64,000 bases of DNA from contig NZ_JAVIFU010000026.1 in NCBI RefSeq assembly GCF_031157315.1, positions 26,716 to 90,715 of the forward strand, in the 5' to 3' direction. Shown piece after piece: positions 1 through 8,035 of the stretch. Below the pieces are notes generated by a model. That model was not told the origin of the DNA. It ran no database searches and saw only the letters and a list, made by a program, of their open reading frames with translations. Each line of letters begins with the position of its first letter. Position 1 is the stretch's first letter. The translations under genes were made by a program, and so were the position numbers. The stretch comes from Paenibacillus sp. LHD-38 (GTDB lineage: Bacteria > Bacillota > Bacilli > Paenibacillales > Paenibacillaceae).

Positions 1-278
1 GAGAATGCCGGCAGTTTAAACACAACCTCCGCCGCATTGTTCCACATTAACAAATCTCAGCTTCGGTGCTTACGTATTCTACTGCACTTTCTACAACAGA
101 AACCTGACTTGGCACCCGACCACATGAGCTACGTTGCAGTAAGTACAACAGAATTCCCCCAACACGCCCCAAAACTGCTCCATGACACGGTTTCTATTGC
201 AGAAACTGCATTGTAGTGAGATAAATGACGTTTAAGCACGAATTACATTGTATAAACTGCAGCGTAGGAGGCGAGATA
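1..278. other. Intergenic DNA with short recurring motifs
   Basis: No open reading frame with a credible start and ribosome site is visible. The stretch repeats short degenerate words around ctgca and tacaacaga/tgcagaaac (near 80-112, 133-150 and 196-216), so it looks like decayed intergenic repeat DNA. It runs straight into the tandem repeat array that follows. Confidence 0.4.
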
Positions 279-473
279 GATTGGTGGTTGATTAGTGGTT
301 GATTAGTGGTTGATTGGTGGTTGATTGGTGGTTGATTGGTGGTTGATTGGTGGTTGATTGGTGGTTGATTGGTGGCTGATTAGAGGTAGTTTGGTGCTTG
401 ATTAGAGGTAGTTTGGTGCTTGATTAGAGGTAGTTTGGTGGGTGATTAGAGGTAGTTTGGTGGGTGATTAGAG
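279..473. repeat. Tandem repeat array, 11-bp units passing into 22-bp units
   Basis: The first part (about 279-380) is a run of 11-bp units close to TTGATTGGTGG, with early copies reading TTGATTAGTGG. From about 375 the period doubles to 22 bp: each unit is a GATTAGAGG half joined to a TAGTTTGGTG half, about four copies. The 22-bp unit looks like two diverged 11-mers. No promoter or gene is visible inside. The array lies about 75 bp beyond the VanW gene terminator. Confidence 0.85.
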
Positions 474-518
474 AAGAAGCCGAATACGAATATACCCAAT
501 ACAAATTGCAAAACTAAA

Positions 519-552
519 AAAAGAAGACTGCCGTCTTCGGCAATCTTCTTTA
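519..552 (-). terminator. Rho-independent terminator of the VanW gene
   Basis: A 14-bp stem with one bulge (AAAGAAGA-CTGCCG against CGGCA-ATCTTCTTT) and a short TCTT-type loop overlaps the stop codon region of the VanW gene. Read on the minus strand it is followed by a run of seven to eight T, the usual intrinsic terminator layout. Confidence 0.85.
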
Positions 553-1563
553 ATCTGTTTTATTCGTATCCCGCTCCAACCCGCCTGCATCCATTTCTAG
601 CTTCACTTCTTCAGGGAGCTTCTTCGAAGCGCTCGGCACCTGCCTTTTTTTCGCTATGAGCTCGTCGGACGAGCAAATGACGATACTGACCTGTCCGCCG
701 CTCGCGTAAGCACGGATCAGAACCGGCTGGTCATATTTGTTTTGAAACACAAAATCGGGACCATACCAGCTAACCGTCGCATCGCGGCCGGGCGGCACAT
801 ATTTCACATTTCGGCTATGGGAATACCGCTCGATAATTTTCAGCCCCGCACGGTCTACAGCGTTGAACAGCGTCGACGAAATTTGGCAGATGCCTCCGCC
901 AATATCCTCCGACATTTCTCCCCTTACGATTACAGGAGCACGCAAATAGCCCGTTTCCTTCGTCCGCTTACCAACAACTTCATTAAACGAAAATCTCTCA
1001 TTAGGGAATACGACATAATTATTAATCGCTTTTGCGGCCAAACTAACGTTATGAGAGCGATTTTTGTTATTCGAATTGTAATAAGTCGCATATTGGCCAA
1101 TTCTTTTTACTTTTATCGTCGAGAGCAGCTCGCTGTCTACCCTTGGATAAATCGTCAGCATGGGAACCTCAAGCTGCGAAAACCCGCCTTCAAAAATAAA
1201 GCTGTAAAATTGCTCCTCAAACAATTTTCGGTCCAGCTGGCTTCCCGCATGCTCAGGCAATATTCTCCCGCCGCCGTCCAGCGTCGCGTTAACAGCCGGT
1301 TTCTGCACCTGCCTGTCTATCGCGTCCATCCCTTTGTTTAATTTATCCCGAACCACGAACGGTATGCCGGTACGCGAATCGCTGTACTGAGCCCGGCTCA
1401 TTTCCAGAATAACTTGTCCATTTCGCTCAATGACAAGCGGATCGGGATAATGCCCCTGCTGAAACATCATCAATATGGCTAAAATCCAATACAGACCCAT
1501 TGTCGCTAATCTCCCCCAGACGGTAGTATCCGTGATAGTATGAATCATTTTGGGCTTATCCAT
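550..1563 (-). CDS. VanW family protein
   Basis: This 337-residue protein has one hydrophobic N-terminal segment (about residues 20-37), so it is probably a membrane-anchored or exported cell-envelope protein. The C-terminal half (about 165-285) has the VanW signature: an N-E-R-F-S-F-N segment, a G-K-R-T segment and a G-G-G-I-C-Q-I-S-S-T-L-F-N motif. VanW proteins are found in some vancomycin-resistance clusters and, as YoaR-like proteins, in many Bacillales. Their biochemical role is not settled, and no other van gene is nearby, so this is not evidence of resistance. It is divergent from the secreted protein gene at 1645. Confidence 0.85.
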   Translation of the reverse strand: MDKPKMIHTITDTTVWGRLATMGLYWILAILMMFQQGHYPDPLVIERNGQVILEMSRAQYSDSRTGIPFVVRDKLNKGMDAIDRQVQKPAVNATLDGGGRILPEHAGSQLDRKLFEEQFYSFIFEGGFSQLEVPMLTIYPRVDSELLSTIKVKRIGQYATYYNSNNKNRSHNVSLAAKAINNYVVFPNERFSFNEVVGKRTKETGYLRAPVIVRGEMSEDIGGGICQISSTLFNAVDRAGLKIIERYSHSRNVKYVPPGRDATVSWYGPDFVFQNKYDQPVLIRAYASGGQVSIVICSSDELIAKKRQVPSASKKLPEEVKLEMDAGGLERDTNKTD

Positions 1564-1644
1564 TCATGAGCAGTCGTTCACATATTTAAAAGCTAAATAG
1601 CTGAATCTAATAAAAAATAATGATGGAGGAGGAGCATAGCGAAC

Positions 1645-2859
1645 ATGAACTTCTTATGGAAGCAGGCATTATTGGTTTTCACCTCGATTCTTATCTCGCT
1701 GTTGACGATTCAGCCGAATGAGGCACAAGCACTATCAACAATTCAGAAGCCAATATCCTCCCCAAACGAAAAGCAGCAAAGCAGCTTTATCATCACGGTC
1801 CGTTCCGGGCAGCAAGCCGCTTTCGTCAGCGACCTTCGCATCGAGAGCCGCGAAATGAATGCAGCTTTGCGCCAAGCGAAGCAAGCGCCTGCTTCTGCGG
1901 CAGAGGTAGACGTTTTCTCAGATATCTACATCACGCTGCTATCCCCCGAAGCTACGTATTTCCGTTTGGAGCGAAGCGGTCAGCTATGGGATGAAACAAA
2001 GATGGAAAGAACGATTTTGCCGACAAAAATGGCAGAGAAGCTCATCGGACTAGCAGAAGCAGTGCGGTCGCAGCATTACGGAAAGCTTCTTTCCTGGCAG
2101 CAGTCGACGCAAATTTTGCCTAACAAAAGCATCTTTTCCGTAACGGAGCTGGAAACGGGCTTAACGTTCAATGTACAGCGCCGCGCTGGCAGCGACCATG
2201 CTGATGTTCAGCCCTTGACGAAGGATGACTCCCGCATAATGAAGCAAATCTATAACGGTAGGTGGAGCTGGAAAAGAAAAGCGGTGCTTATCCACTCGGG
2301 CGATGCTTGGATCGCGGCTTCCATGAATGGGATGCCCCACGGCGGAGACGGCATTCCCGAAAACGGCTTCTCCGGCCATTTCTGCATTCACTTCTATCTA
2401 AGCAGTACCCACAAATCTGATCTTCCTGATTTGGCGCATCAGATCATGGTACACAAGGCAGCCGGGAATTTGAAACCTTTTTTCGATTCCGCATCACCGC
2501 TTGTATTAGCTAAAAGCTTCATTGAAATAATGAACCATCAGGATCAGGGGCTGCTTCAGCAGGTTGCAGAAGGCATTTCGAAGGAGAAATTCGCGTATTT
2601 CGTTAAGGAAATGGAGTCGCTCGATTCCATTCGTGAAAAAAAACAGTCGAAATACAAGGGGGCAAGCGACACAGATGATGGGGATTTCGATGAGAGCTTG
2701 TCAGCAGAAATCAGATTGCCAATTACGATTCATAAACAAAACCATGCTGAGCGGAACACCGGTTATAGGTTTATTTTCAAACGCGAATCTAAGCAATCGC
2801 CTTGGCGTATCCAAAACATTTTGACAGATGAAGATAATATGGATTCGAATATTCAATGA
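1645..2859 (+). CDS. Secreted protein of unknown function with a GHFCIHF motif
   Basis: The start is fixed by a GGAGGAGG ribosome site at about 1625-1632. The first 29 residues form a signal peptide with probable cleavage after the AQA/ALS region, so the 404-residue product is likely exported. I do not recognise a named family. The central part carries S-W-K-R-K-A-V-L-I, then S-M-N-G-M-P-H-G and G-H-F-C-I-H-F, spaced roughly like the His and Ser-His-Gly-Cys elements of L,D-transpeptidases. The final Gly/Cys arrangement is not canonical, so any link to that fold is only a suggestion. The C-terminal 100 residues are charged and may be a separate module. Confidence 0.7.
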   Translation: MNFLWKQALLVFTSILISLLTIQPNEAQALSTIQKPISSPNEKQQSSFIITVRSGQQAAFVSDLRIESREMNAALRQAKQAPASAAEVDVFSDIYITLLSPEATYFRLERSGQLWDETKMERTILPTKMAEKLIGLAEAVRSQHYGKLLSWQQSTQILPNKSIFSVTELETGLTFNVQRRAGSDHADVQPLTKDDSRIMKQIYNGRWSWKRKAVLIHSGDAWIAASMNGMPHGGDGIPENGFSGHFCIHFYLSSTHKSDLPDLAHQIMVHKAAGNLKPFFDSASPLVLAKSFIEIMNHQDQGLLQQVAEGISKEKFAYFVKEMESLDSIREKKQSKYKGASDTDDGDFDESLSAEIRLPITIHKQNHAERNTGYRFIFKRESKQSPWRIQNILTDEDNMDSNIQ

Positions 2860-2868
2860 AATAAACAA

Positions 2869-2897
2869 AGGCTGCCGTTCTAATCTCCGGCAGCCTA
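2869..2897. terminator. Terminator-like hairpin between convergent genes
   Basis: The arms AGGCTGCCG and CGGCAGCCT flank a 10-base loop between the secreted protein gene and the convergent isomerase/oxidoreductase chimera. The flanking T-runs are short on both strands, so efficiency is uncertain. It may serve both directions. Confidence 0.6.
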
Positions 2898-2902
2898 AAG
2901 TG

Positions 2903-3949
2903 TTATAACAAACCGTTGCTCAACGAGACTACCCGATTCTCCTTGGCTGAAATATAGGCGCTATCGAGCAAGGAAACCGAATGCAGATTATCTCTTGCAC
3001 TATTAGCCGCCTCTATTCCCGTTTCAATCCAAACGAGCAGTTGGTCCAAGCCGTCAAACACGGCTTCATCTATCGGCATCACCGCTTGCCAGGTTTGAAC
3101 AGGCGTCGGATTCCAATTCGGGACGCCTGAGGGATCGAGACGATACAAACCGATCACATCCGAATTAGAGCTTATTACACCCTCGCTCCCGAGAACGACC
3201 AAATCATTTTTAATAAAAGGGCTGGAGAAGCTTTGCGTGAAATGTGTGCTAACTCCGTTAGCAAACGTCATTTGAACCGTAGCATCGGTTTCCCCGATAC
3301 AATCGACTGCATTTGAAGAATAGGCGCTGCAATATACCGACTCCGCTTCCGAATTTGCCATGGGGCGTATACCGTCAAGAAAATTATTAATGAACGGGGC
3401 GAAGGTGCGAATGACTTCAGCCGCATCCTCTATACCGGATTTAACCAGATGGGCAGTATCCACAGTCAAGCCGACTGCTGAATCAGCTTGAAGTTGATCA
3501 AAAAAAACGTCAAAATCTATACGGTACATAAGAGGTTGATCATAGTGATGGTGCAGGGAGAGCTGCAGTCCGTGTTGCTGTGCTTCCTTACCCATTTCTT
3601 CAAAAATCCCGGCATACCTTGCGATATGCTCGTAAGTTATGCTCTTTCTCGATACGCTATGGCAATATACGATTATCTCCGTACCTACTTTTCCCGCAAA
3701 CCGGAACAGCTCACGAAGCTGAGCTTTGCTTTCATCGTCAAGCAGCGTTCCACCGGTAATTAGCGCAGAAGCGATACCATCCGGTTGTCCCCAACGTTCA
3801 ATAAATCTTTCAGGTTCTTTAATATAGGGGGTGTATTGGCTCCATTTCAACTGAAGTCCATCATATCCCGCCTGGCGGTACCCTTTTATCATCGTGTACT
3901 CATCTTCAAGCGTAGACGTTGGTCTGGAAAATGCATATTTGATGCCCAT
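2903..3949 (-). CDS. In-frame chimera: TIM-barrel sugar isomerase N-half joined to Gfo/Idh/MocA oxidoreductase C-half
   Basis: I place the start at 3949 (M-G-I-K-Y-A-F), because a GGAAGGAGGAAGG ribosome site precedes it; a longer reading to 4030 overlaps the cupin remnant. Residues 1 to about 193 look like a xylose-isomerase-like TIM-barrel protein (sugar phosphate isomerase/epimerase), including L-H-H-H-Y-D and V-D-T-A-H-L. Around residues 194-202 the sequence changes to one typical of the C-terminal half of Gfo/Idh/MocA dehydrogenases (F-L-D-G-I-R, G-E-T-D-A-T-V-Q-M-T-F-A-N-G, then V-L-G-S-E-G). The NAD-binding Rossmann half and the end of the barrel are missing. An in-frame deletion between neighbouring sugar-catabolic genes is the simplest explanation. 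The product is probably not functional, though this cannot be proved from sequence. Confidence 0.75.
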   Translation of the reverse strand: MGIKYAFSRPTSTLEDEYTMIKGYRQAGYDGLQLKWSQYTPYIKEPERFIERWGQPDGIASALITGGTLLDDESKAQLRELFRFAGKVGTEIIVYCHSVSRKSITYEHIARYAGIFEEMGKEAQQHGLQLSLHHHYDQPLMYRIDFDVFFDQLQADSAVGLTVDTAHLVKSGIEDAAEVIRTFAPFINNFLDGIRPMANSEAESVYCSAYSSNAVDCIGETDATVQMTFANGVSTHFTQSFSSPFIKNDLVVLGSEGVISSNSDVIGLYRLDPSGVPNWNPTPVQTWQAVMPIDEAVFDGLDQLLVWIETGIEAANSARDNLHSVSLLDSAYISAKENRVVSLSNGLL

Positions 3950-3975
3950 TACCTTCCTCCTTCCTATAGCCCGGT

Positions 3976-4146
3976 TCATTCCCCAATCGTCTGTCTGTCT
4001 ACAGCCGAATAAGCGATAATCATCCGGCAAGGCTCCCAGCCCGTTACTTTTGCATGATGGGGTACGCCCTGCGGAATGCTAAGCGCCATCCCAGGTTTGA
4101 GATGGAACATCACATCCCCTAGCGAATGGTCGCATTCCAGCGAACG
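3976..4146 (-). pseudogene. 3' remnant of a cupin gene
   Basis: Read on the minus strand from about 4146 to the TGA at 3976-3978, this encodes about 55 residues of a cupin C-terminus, with the P-G-M-A-L-S-I-P-Q-G-V-P-H-H-A-K element and a following beta-strand segment. No start codon or N-terminal half is present. It breaks off at about 4140, exactly where the opposite-strand cupin remnant begins. It stops 27 bp before the start of the isomerase chimera, so the two were probably in one operon. Confidence 0.7.
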
Positions 4147-4402
4147 AAGAGACAAGCTTATTCAGCCTTATTTAATAACGGCAAAAAAAGGGGAAGTCAG
4201 GCAGCACAGCTTTACTCATGAAGGTGAGGAGTTCATTTATATGATAAGCGGTACGATGAACTATAAGGTAGGAGCAACCGAAATTTTGCTACAGCCAGGG
4301 GATACGATCTACTTCAACTCTCTTGAAGAGCATCTTCTTAGTCCCCTATCAGATGAAGTCACATATATTGCCGTTTTCTCGCAAAAATCATTAGGGTCCT
4401 AG
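4139..4402 (+). pseudogene. 3' remnant of an XRE/cupin-type transcriptional regulator
   Basis: From about 4139 the plus strand encodes roughly 85 residues of a cupin sensor domain (R-R-D-K-L-I-Q-P-Y, then H-E-G-E-E-F-I-Y-M-I-S-G, then L-Q-P-G-D-T-I-Y-F-N-S). This type normally follows an N-terminal helix-turn-helix. The nominal ATG at 4076 lies in the antisense of the other cupin remnant, so its first 20 residues are meaningless and the DNA-binding half is gone. The original pair of divergent genes has lost both N-termini and the shared promoter region in one deletion. Confidence 0.7.
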
Positions 4403-4436
4403 ATCATTCGCCCCTTCCGTTTCATCATTCTATCAG

Positions 4437-4465
4437 ATGCAGACAGCTGTTAAACATGCTATAAT
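4437..4465 (+). promoter_or_regulatory. Possible extended -10 promoter for the XRE regulator gene
   Basis: A TGCTATAAT extended -10 element lies at 4457-4465. No good -35 hexamer is found 17 bp upstream. Transcription from here would give a leader of roughly 80 bases before the XRE gene at 4551. Confidence 0.35.
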
Positions 4466-4550
4466 TATCTTTGCGCTTACTAGAAGGATACTAATAAGGT
4501 TTAACTGAAAGAACTACTATACATATAGGTGTTCGGGAGGAGGACAGAAG

Positions 4551-4892
4551 ATGTTCGCGAAGCGATTGAAGCAGCTGCGTAAAAAGAGGAAATTGACTAT
4601 GCAGGAAGTGGCCGATTACGTCGGAGTTGCAAAGAGCACGTATGCGGGGTATGAATCCGGTTACCGGCAGCCGACGATCGAATCCATTCAGACGATTTCC
4701 CGAAAGCTGCGCACGTCCGCGGATTATCTTCTAGGACTTACCGAATTTCCGGAGCCGCCAACGGAACTAAACCATAATGCAAAAGAATATTTGAATTACG
4801 AGCAGCTTCATTGGGATGGTGTTCCTTTGGAAAGGGACGATCTGGAGCTGATTCGCAGCTTGCTCGAACGCGTGCTCCGTGACCGAGCTTAA
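4551..4892 (+). CDS. XRE family helix-turn-helix regulator
   Basis: This 113-residue protein has a complete HTH_XRE domain at residues 3-62 (R-L-K-Q-L-R-K-K-R-K-L-T, V-A-D-Y-V-G-V-A-K-S-T-Y-A-G-Y-E-S-G-Y-R-Q-P, A-D-Y-L-L-G-L). The acidic tail of about 50 residues ends in a helix that could dimerise. A GGGAGGAGG site precedes the ATG, and a strong terminator follows 30 bp after the stop, so it is a single-gene unit. Phage-repressor-like regulators of this size are common in Bacillales. No target operator is identified. Confidence 0.88.
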   Translation: MFAKRLKQLRKKRKLTMQEVADYVGVAKSTYAGYESGYRQPTIESIQTISRKLRTSADYLLGLTEFPEPPTELNHNAKEYLNYEQLHWDGVPLERDDLELIRSLLERVLRDRA

Positions 4893-4921
4893 CCCAAAGA
4901 AGAATAAACCACTCTCTAACT

Positions 4922-4968
4922 AACAGGTCCGTTAATGGTGAATCACACCATGAACGGACCTGTTTTTA
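4922..4968 (+). terminator. Strong intrinsic terminator
   Basis: A stem of about 18 bp (ACAGGTCCGTT plus ATGGTG against CACCAT plus AACGGACCTGT) encloses a 5-base loop and is followed by TTTTTA. It ends the XRE regulator unit. The longest reading of the downstream glycosidase frame would begin inside this hairpin, which argues against that start. Confidence 0.9.
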
Positions 4969-5201
4969 CATGTAAGCACCCCATTCTAGGGTCCGCCGGC
5001 AAGTTTCGAAAGCGCTCGCTATTCGGAATAGAACATCTTGCCCGCTATGTGAATATGATTACCAGAACGATATATCAAATCAGGCAAGATTTTGTATCCG
5101 CTTTCATACCTTATATTAAGGGGGATTCTCCCTTTGCTGCCGCTAGTTCTGAAGATGTCGTTCATATGGATGGTCATGTGAAAATAAGGAGGAATAATGG
5201 C

Positions 5202-7541
5202 ATGAACAAATGGTTGAAACTCGTCACCTTGGCCGTTATGCTGCTTACGTACGATTCTTTTTTCAACTTATGGCCGGCTCGTGCTCAAGCGGGATTTACA
5301 GACTATATCACGCGCAGTGGAGATACGTTGATGGAGGGAACGTCCACGTTTCGTTTTACCGGAACCAACGAACCTTTATTGAATAGAGCATGGACTGATC
5401 CGTCAGAAATCGAAGATGCGATTCGCGCGGCCAGCAGCTCAGGGATTAACGTTATTCGCTTGTATCCGTTTGAAGTGAGAATGAGCAGCGATCCCGCAGG
5501 AACTTTTCGTCATGTGATGGGGTCTAATAATTATAATGAAAGCGCATTTAGACTACTGGATAAAATTGTGCAACTGGCAAACCAGTACAATATTCGGCTT
5601 ATTGTGCCTTTCGTGGATAAGTACAACTACATCGGAGGGATTGCCGATTGGTCGGCTTTCCGCGGGAAAACGGTGAATGATTTTTGGAGCGATCCTACCG
5701 TGAAGCAGGACTTCAAAAATTTCATTCAATTTGTAATTAATCGGACTAATACGTATACGGGCGTGCAGTATAAAAGCGATAAAGCCATTCTGGCCTGGCA
5801 GCTGGGAAACGAGCTTCCCTCCACGGATAGCTGGGTAAGCGAGATGGCCGCGTATGTAAAAAGTCTTGATTCCAACCACCTTCTAGCCGATGGAGGATAT
5901 GTTCGGGCACAGGGAATAAGGACCAATGCACTGAATGACATTAATATTGATATTATTGTTCCGCACATTTACAAATATCACAATGTCGATATGGTTACAA
6001 AACTCAATGAGTGGAAAGTCAAAACCAAAGGAAAAAAAGCTTTGATTATTGGCGAATTCGGCGACTATTCCCCCACGGAAACCGAACAGCTTCTTGACAT
6101 CGTTCAGAACAATGAAACATCAGGTGCCATGTTCTGGGGCAGCATGCACCATCACAAGATGGGTGGATGGCATTGGCCTCCGGTTGGAAACTGGTCCTAT
6201 TTGCGCTATCCCGGTTTCGCAACCGGCGATTGGGCGAACGAATCGGCCACCATCGACTTGCTGCGCAAATATGCCTACTCAATGAAAGGCCTGGCCGTAC
6301 CTCTTTGGCCGACACCCGATGCGCCTGTTATGTTCCCTGTCGATTCCGTTCATACCCTCTCCTGGATGGGTGTCTCGGGAGCAAGCACTTATGACGTTGA
6401 ACGTTCGACAAGTTCTTCCGGTCCATGGACAGCAGTAGGCAGCGATGTGACGGACGATGTTACCGCTCCGCGTCATCATACGTTTACCGTACCGATTTTC
6501 GACGATGCATCTGCTCAGGACGGCACAAGCTATTACTATAGGGTGAGAGCGAAAAATGTGCACGGTTCCTATTCTACGTATTCCAACATCATCGGTCCAA
6601 TTAAGGCAAAAAGCGGACTCATCGTCGACGAAGAAAGCAGCGGCTATAACGAGACGGGAACATGGGGTGCTAGTACGCTGGGCGGCAGTTACAATGGCAG
6701 CTCCCGTTACAGCAGTACCAATGGAAGTACGGCTACGTGGAGGCCAAACTTCACGACGCCGGGTTACTACAATGTGTATGTCCGATATCCTTACCATCAG
6801 GGTTCAACGAAGTATGCTCAATATTCGGTCTATCACAATGGTATAACGAACACTGTAACCATCAATCAGACGAATATAGCGGGCGGTCAGTGGCGTCTGA
6901 TTGATACGGTATATTTCGCTGGCGGACCGGAAGAATATGTGAAGTTGACGACCGTTGGAGGCGGTTCCAACAGAGCCGATGCGGTCATGTTTGAACCGCA
7001 GAACTTTGGCGACAGCTTTCAAAACAATAGTATCGGCAGTTGGACTCCTCTGAGCGGCAGCTGGTCTTTAACCAATGATATCAGTCACGACAGCATTCCC
7101 CTCGACAATAGCGTGATGAAACAATCGGGCACAGGCATTGCCGAAACCGTTATCAATTCGACCTACACCAACGCCACCATAACCTTAGCCTTAAAAGCGT
7201 ATGACAATCATATGGCCAACGCTTCTTCCGGATTGGTAGCCCGGGCAAATTCAGATTTCTCCTACATGTACACCCTGCGCATCAATTATGATCTGAATAA
7301 AGTCCAGCTCTACAAAAAACTTGGCAATAGTTGGACCAAAATCGGGGAATCGGGTATGATAGCCACTCCAGGCACCTGGTATCAGCTTAAGTTCGAGATG
7401 AAAGGAAGCTCATTGAAAGCGTATGTAGACGGCGTGAAAAAAATCAGCGTTAGCGACTCCAGCTTAACCAGCGGGTACATTGGTTTGCGGACGTACGATC
7501 AGACGGCTGTTTTCGATAACATCCTTGTTTCGTCGAACTGA
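5202..7541 (+). CDS. Secreted multidomain glycoside hydrolase, clan GH-A (GH5-like)
   Basis: I choose the ATG at 5202, which has an AAGGAGG site and opens a signal peptide (M-N-K-W-L-K-L-V, cleavage near A-R-A-Q-A/G-F). The frame stays open upstream to 4935 but without coding character. The mature enzyme has a catalytic TIM barrel at about residues 30-370, with probable acid/base Glu204 in G-N-E-L-P and nucleophile Glu285 in G-E-F-G, as in GH5-type mannanases and cellulases. A fibronectin-III-like segment (about 375-465), a golvesin/Xly-type beta-sandwich (about 470-605) and a LamG-like lectin domain (about 605-779) follow. The substrate is probably a beta-mannan or beta-glucan, but specificity cannot be read from sequence. 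Bases 4969-5201 hold no other feature. Confidence 0.85.
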   Translation: MNKWLKLVTLAVMLLTYDSFFNLWPARAQAGFTDYITRSGDTLMEGTSTFRFTGTNEPLLNRAWTDPSEIEDAIRAASSSGINVIRLYPFEVRMSSDPAGTFRHVMGSNNYNESAFRLLDKIVQLANQYNIRLIVPFVDKYNYIGGIADWSAFRGKTVNDFWSDPTVKQDFKNFIQFVINRTNTYTGVQYKSDKAILAWQLGNELPSTDSWVSEMAAYVKSLDSNHLLADGGYVRAQGIRTNALNDINIDIIVPHIYKYHNVDMVTKLNEWKVKTKGKKALIIGEFGDYSPTETEQLLDIVQNNETSGAMFWGSMHHHKMGGWHWPPVGNWSYLRYPGFATGDWANESATIDLLRKYAYSMKGLAVPLWPTPDAPVMFPVDSVHTLSWMGVSGASTYDVERSTSSSGPWTAVGSDVTDDVTAPRHHTFTVPIFDDASAQDGTSYYYRVRAKNVHGSYSTYSNIIGPIKAKSGLIVDEESSGYNETGTWGASTLGGSYNGSSRYSSTNGSTATWRPNFTTPGYYNVYVRYPYHQGSTKYAQYSVYHNGITNTVTINQTNIAGGQWRLIDTVYFAGGPEEYVKLTTVGGGSNRADAVMFEPQNFGDSFQNNSIGSWTPLSGSWSLTNDISHDSIPLDNSVMKQSGTGIAETVINSTYTNATITLALKAYDNHMANASSGLVARANSDFSYMYTLRINYDLNKVQLYKKLGNSWTKIGESGMIATPGTWYQLKFEMKGSSLKAYVDGVKKISVSDSSLTSGYIGLRTYDQTAVFDNILVSSN

Positions 7542-7558
7542 TCTTGGCACACAGAACG

Positions 7559-7613
7559 CAAAAAGCGCCATAGAGGATCACAGCGTAAGCTGAGGTCCTC
7601 TATGGCACTTTTT
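7559..7613. terminator. Terminator T1 after lasso precursor 1
   Basis: A long hairpin (AAAAAGCGCCATAGAGGA against TCCTCTATGGCACTTTTT, with a nested CAGC/GCTG) lies between the convergent glycosidase and the lasso cluster. Its T-run on each strand lets it work both ways. It is a near copy of the hairpin at 7801-7851. Confidence 0.85.
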
Positions 7614-7639
7614 GATGTATCAGTTAAAAACGATGAATC

Positions 7640-7777
7640 CTAAGAATCATAGACGTCTACGTCTACGATCTTGCCGTCAACATAAGTAAAGTCCTGTTTC
7701 GTTGTACCGAAACCTGCCATAGTCTCCGATACATTCATCACTTCCAGTGAAAGTGCTGTCCATTGTTTTTTCTCCAT
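7640..7777 (-). CDS. Lasso peptide precursor 1 (paeninodin-like)
   Basis: This 45-codon gene has a GGAGGTG ribosome site 8 bases before its ATG. The leader of about 20 residues (M-E-K-K-Q-W...V-S-E-T-M) has the Thr at -2 expected by lasso maturation enzymes. The predicted 25-residue core starts A-G-F-G-T-T-K-Q-D, giving an Ala1-Asp9 macrolactam ring as in paeninodin, and ends V-Y-D-S, with the C-terminal Ser that paeninodin-type kinases phosphorylate. Ring residues 5, 6 and 8 differ from precursors 2 and 3. It lies downstream of terminator T2, so expression may need read-through. Confidence 0.9.
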   Translation of the reverse strand: MEKKQWTALSLEVMNVSETMAGFGTTKQDFTYVDGKIVDVDVYDS

Positions 7778-7800
7778 TACACTTCACCTCCTTTAAATGC

Positions 7801-7851
7801 AAAAAAGCGCCGTAAAGGCACAGCATAAGCTGTGATCCTCTACGGCTCTTT
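7801..7851 (-). terminator. Terminator T2 between lasso precursors 2 and 1
   Basis: Read on the minus strand, GAGCCGTAGAGG pairs with CCTTTACGGCGC around a nested CACAGC/GCTGTG stem and is followed by TTTTTT. It is a diverged duplicate of T1. It could attenuate transcription into precursor 1. Confidence 0.75.
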
Positions 7852-7879
7852 CCGGTGCATCAGTTAAATACGATGAATC

Positions 7880-8017
7880 CTAGGAATCATAAACGTCGAG
7901 GTCAACGAGCTTGCCGTCTACATAAGTAAAGTCCATTTTCGCTACGCCGAAACCTGCCATTGTCTCAGATACATTCATCACTTCCAGGGAAAGTGCAGAC
8001 CATTGTTTTTTCTCCAT
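7880..8017 (-). CDS. Lasso peptide precursor 2 (paeninodin-like)
   Basis: A 45-codon gene with a GGAGGTGG site. Leader and core architecture match precursor 1: Thr at -2, ring A-G-F-G-V-A-K-M-D (Ala1 to Asp9) and a tail ending D-V-Y-D-S. The predicted core is identical to that of precursor 3; the only protein difference is Ser7 in place of Thr7 in the leader. The gene is preceded by a relic of the synthetase 3' end and followed by T2. Confidence 0.9.
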   Translation of the reverse strand: MEKKQWSALSLEVMNVSETMAGFGVAKMDFTYVDGKLVDLDVYDS

Positions 8018-8035
8018 TGTATTCCACCTCCTTTC

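Noticed and set aside
279..473. CRISPR array
   Set aside because: The units are contiguous 11- or 22-mers with no unique spacers, and no cas genes are present.
742..1341. 199-residue reading frame opposite the VanW gene
   Set aside because: It is antisense to a gene with clear VanW motifs and has no recognisable domain or ribosome site.
550..1563. Vancomycin resistance locus
   Set aside because: Only a VanW protein is present, with no vanHAX or vanRS genes; VanW-like proteins are common in Bacillales without resistance.
4935..5201. N-terminal extension of the GH-A glycosidase
   Set aside because: It would begin inside a strong terminator hairpin, lacks a ribosome site and would bury the clear signal peptide that starts at 5202.
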